Shown: positions 6,148 to 7,660 of the stretch, in pieces
How positions within the stretch are numbered: the stretch's first letter is position 1
Layout of the letters: every line of letters begins with the position of its first letter
Source of the DNA: Alphaproteobacteria bacterium
Lineage (GTDB): Bacteria > Pseudomonadota > Alphaproteobacteria > Rickettsiales > UBA6187
Direction: 5' to 3'
DNA: 7,660 nucleotides
NCBI GenBank assembly: GCA_024280585.1
Contig: JAJRPW010000082.1
Coordinates: forward strand, 1 to 7,660
Notes under the pieces: generated by a model
What the model was told of the DNA's origin: nothing
The model's input: the letters and a program-made list of their open reading frames with translations, nothing else
Database searches by the model: none
Translations under genes and position numbers: made by a program

Positions 6148-7660
6148 TCAATCATCGCTCAATTTCAGCGCCGCGATAAATGCGCTTTGCGGAATTTCTA
6201 CATTGCCCACGGTACGCATTTTCTTCTTGCCCTTCTTTTGTTTATCAAGAAGTTTGCGTTTTCTGGAAATATCTCCGCCGTAACATTTGGCGGTCACATC
6301 CTTTCTCATCGCACTAACCGACTCACGGGCAATTATTTTGCCGCCAATTGCCGCCTGAATCGCTATCTTAAACATTTGCCTTGGGATTAAATCCTTTAAA
6401 CGCTTGCATAATTCGCGCCCGCGCCCTTCCGCCCTCATTTTATGGATCATTAGAGCCAACGCATCAACCGGCTCACCATTGACCAAAATTGATACTTTTA
6501 CCAGCTCCCCCTCTTGATAATCGGCTATATGCCATTCAAAACTGGCATAACCTTTTGTACATGATTTCAAACGGTCATAAAAATCAAAAACAACCTCGTT
6601 TAAAGGCAGATTATAGATAACCATCGCGCGATTTCCGGCATAAGTCAGTTCTTTTTGTACGCCGCGTTTATCGGTGCAAAGACTTAAAACATTACCCAAA
6701 TATTCATCGGGAACTAAAATAGTAGCCTCAATCCAAGGCTCCTCAATAGATTTTATTTTGCTGGGATCAGGCATATCAGCCGGGTTATGCAGACGAATAA
6801 CTGACTCATCATTCATTCGTATATTATATACTACGCTCGGTGCTGTCGTAATTAAATCCAGCCCAAATTCGCGATCTAATCTCTCCTGAATAATCTCCAG
6901 ATGCAACAACCCCAAAAACCCGCACCTATAACCAAGACCAAGCGCACCCGATGATTCCATCTCATATTCAAAGCTGGCATCATTGAGGCGAAGTTTGGCC
7001 AGCGAATCTTTTAAATGATCAAAATCCGACGCATCAGCTGGGAATAACCCACAAAATACAACCGGTAGATTCGGTTTGAATCCCGCTAAATTTTCTGCAC
7101 AAGGTTCTTTTGCATCCGTTATTGTGTCACCAACTTTACAATCTGCAACTTGTTTGATGGAGGCAGTAAAAAAACCTAAATCACCAGCGGAGAGCTTATC
7201 TGTTATCACTTTTTTAGGGGTGAAATAGCCAACATTATCAATGCTATACTCAGCACCGGCCTGCACCATTTTTATTTTTTGCCCTTTTCTTATTTTGCCG
7301 TCAATTATACGAATTAAGATTACAACACCCAAATATTGGTCGTACCAGCTATCCACCAGCAATGCTTTTAGCGGCGCATCAAGATCACCATTTGGCGCCG
7401 GTAATATCGATACTATTGATTCCAGAACATCTTTGATTCCTTGGCCGGTTTTGGCTGAAGTTTCAACTGCAGCTGAGGTATCCAGCCCTATAACATCTTC
7501 AATTTGCTGCTTGACTCGTTCTGGCTCAGCCGATGCCAAATCAATTTTATTCAATACCGGAATAATTTCATGGTCATTATCAATTGCCTGATAAACATTG
7601 GCAAGCGTTTGCGCCTCCACGCCTTGTGATGCATCAACAACCAGCAGTGATCCTTCACAT
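6148..7660 (-). CDS. lepA: Elongation factor 4 / LepA, 5' truncated by window edge
   Basis: This is about 503 residues of the ribosome-associated GTPase LepA (EF4), which acts in translation and ribosome assembly. The frame is open to the right edge: codons before the GTG at 7618-7620 read CEGSLLVVDASQG, continuing the family sequence, so that GTG is internal and not the start. By family length near 600, about 95 N-terminal residues with the P-loop and switch motifs are missing. Visible in order (numbered from the first complete codon at the window edge) are GTPase motif G4 NKID (about 37-40), the G5-type SAK (about 68-70), the translation-factor beta-barrel domain, the LepA-type GALGLGYRCGFLGLLHLEI block (about 238-256), an EF-G domain V-like region, and the LepA-specific C-terminus with CYGGDISRKRKLLDKQKKGK. 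It stops at TGA 6148-6150. No lepB follows; gdhA is next on the same strand. Confidence 0.96.
   Translation of the reverse strand, partial: CEGSLLVVDASQGVEAQTLANVYQAIDNDHEIIPVLNKIDLASAEPERVKQQIEDVIGLDTSAAVETSAKTGQGIKDVLESIVSILPAPNGDLDAPLKALLVDSWYDQYLGVVILIRIIDGKIRKGQKIKMVQAGAEYSIDNVGYFTPKKVITDKLSAGDLGFFTASIKQVADCKVGDTITDAKEPCAENLAGFKPNLPVVFCGLFPADASDFDHLKDSLAKLRLNDASFEYEMESSGALGLGYRCGFLGLLHLEIIQERLDREFGLDLITTAPSVVYNIRMNDESVIRLHNPADMPDPSKIKSIEEPWIEATILVPDEYLGNVLSLCTDKRGVQKELTYAGNRAMVIYNLPLNEVVFDFYDRLKSCTKGYASFEWHIADYQEGELVKVSILVNGEPVDALALMIHKMRAEGRGRELCKRLKDLIPRQMFKIAIQAAIGGKIIARESVSAMRKDVTAKCYGGDISRKRKLLDKQKKGKKKMRTVGNVEIPQSAFIAALKLSDD

Noticed and set aside
7618..7620. GTG as the lepA start codon
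   Set aside because: The frame continues to the window edge with conserved LepA sequence (CEGSLLVVDASQG), so this GTG is an internal valine.

Overview
The window comes from an AT-rich genome and holds five protein genes, with little intergenic space. The proteins read as alphaproteobacterial. AddB is of the alphaproteobacterial type, with a GSTGSVPAT segment and a C-terminus ending YNDYEHLARIKEWE. The NAD kinase tail carries the block LALTPISPFRPRRWKGALL. FlhB implies a flagellated, or ancestrally flagellated, lineage. I cannot place the organism more finely than an AT-rich alphaproteobacterium.

Layout. Positions 2-346 (+) are the C-terminal part of NAD kinase (nadK), cut by the left window edge. 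Positions 347-486 are intergenic and almost filled by a 128-bp inverted repeat (358-485), whose right arm contains the Shine-Dalgarno sequence of the next gene. Positions 487-1572 (+) are flhB, the flagellar type III export switch protein. After a 20-nt convergent gap, 1593-4487 (-) is addB, the AddB subunit of the recombinational repair nuclease. Positions 4502-5881 (-) are gdhA, NADP-type glutamate dehydrogenase, only 14 nt upstream of addB. Positions 5882-6147 are a 266-nt spacer with a REP-like pair of GC-rich palindromes. Positions 6148-7660 (-) are lepA (elongation factor 4), lacking roughly its first 95 residues at the right window edge.

Genes together. lepA, gdhA and addB all run leftward. 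gdhA and addB are close enough to share a transcript, while lepA is separated from gdhA by the REP-like hairpins. nadK and flhB run rightward and meet addB head to tail. The functions (NADP synthesis, flagellar export, DNA repair, nitrogen assimilation, translation) do not form one pathway, so this looks like ordinary chromosomal housekeeping sequence. GdhA does use the cofactor whose precursor kinase is encoded nearby, but that may be chance.

I found no sign of a new multi-gene system. The one signal not explained by the coding genes is the long hairpin before flhB. It could be a translational control element, a palindromic mobile element, or both. It also holds a 29-codon reading frame ending six bases before the flhB start.
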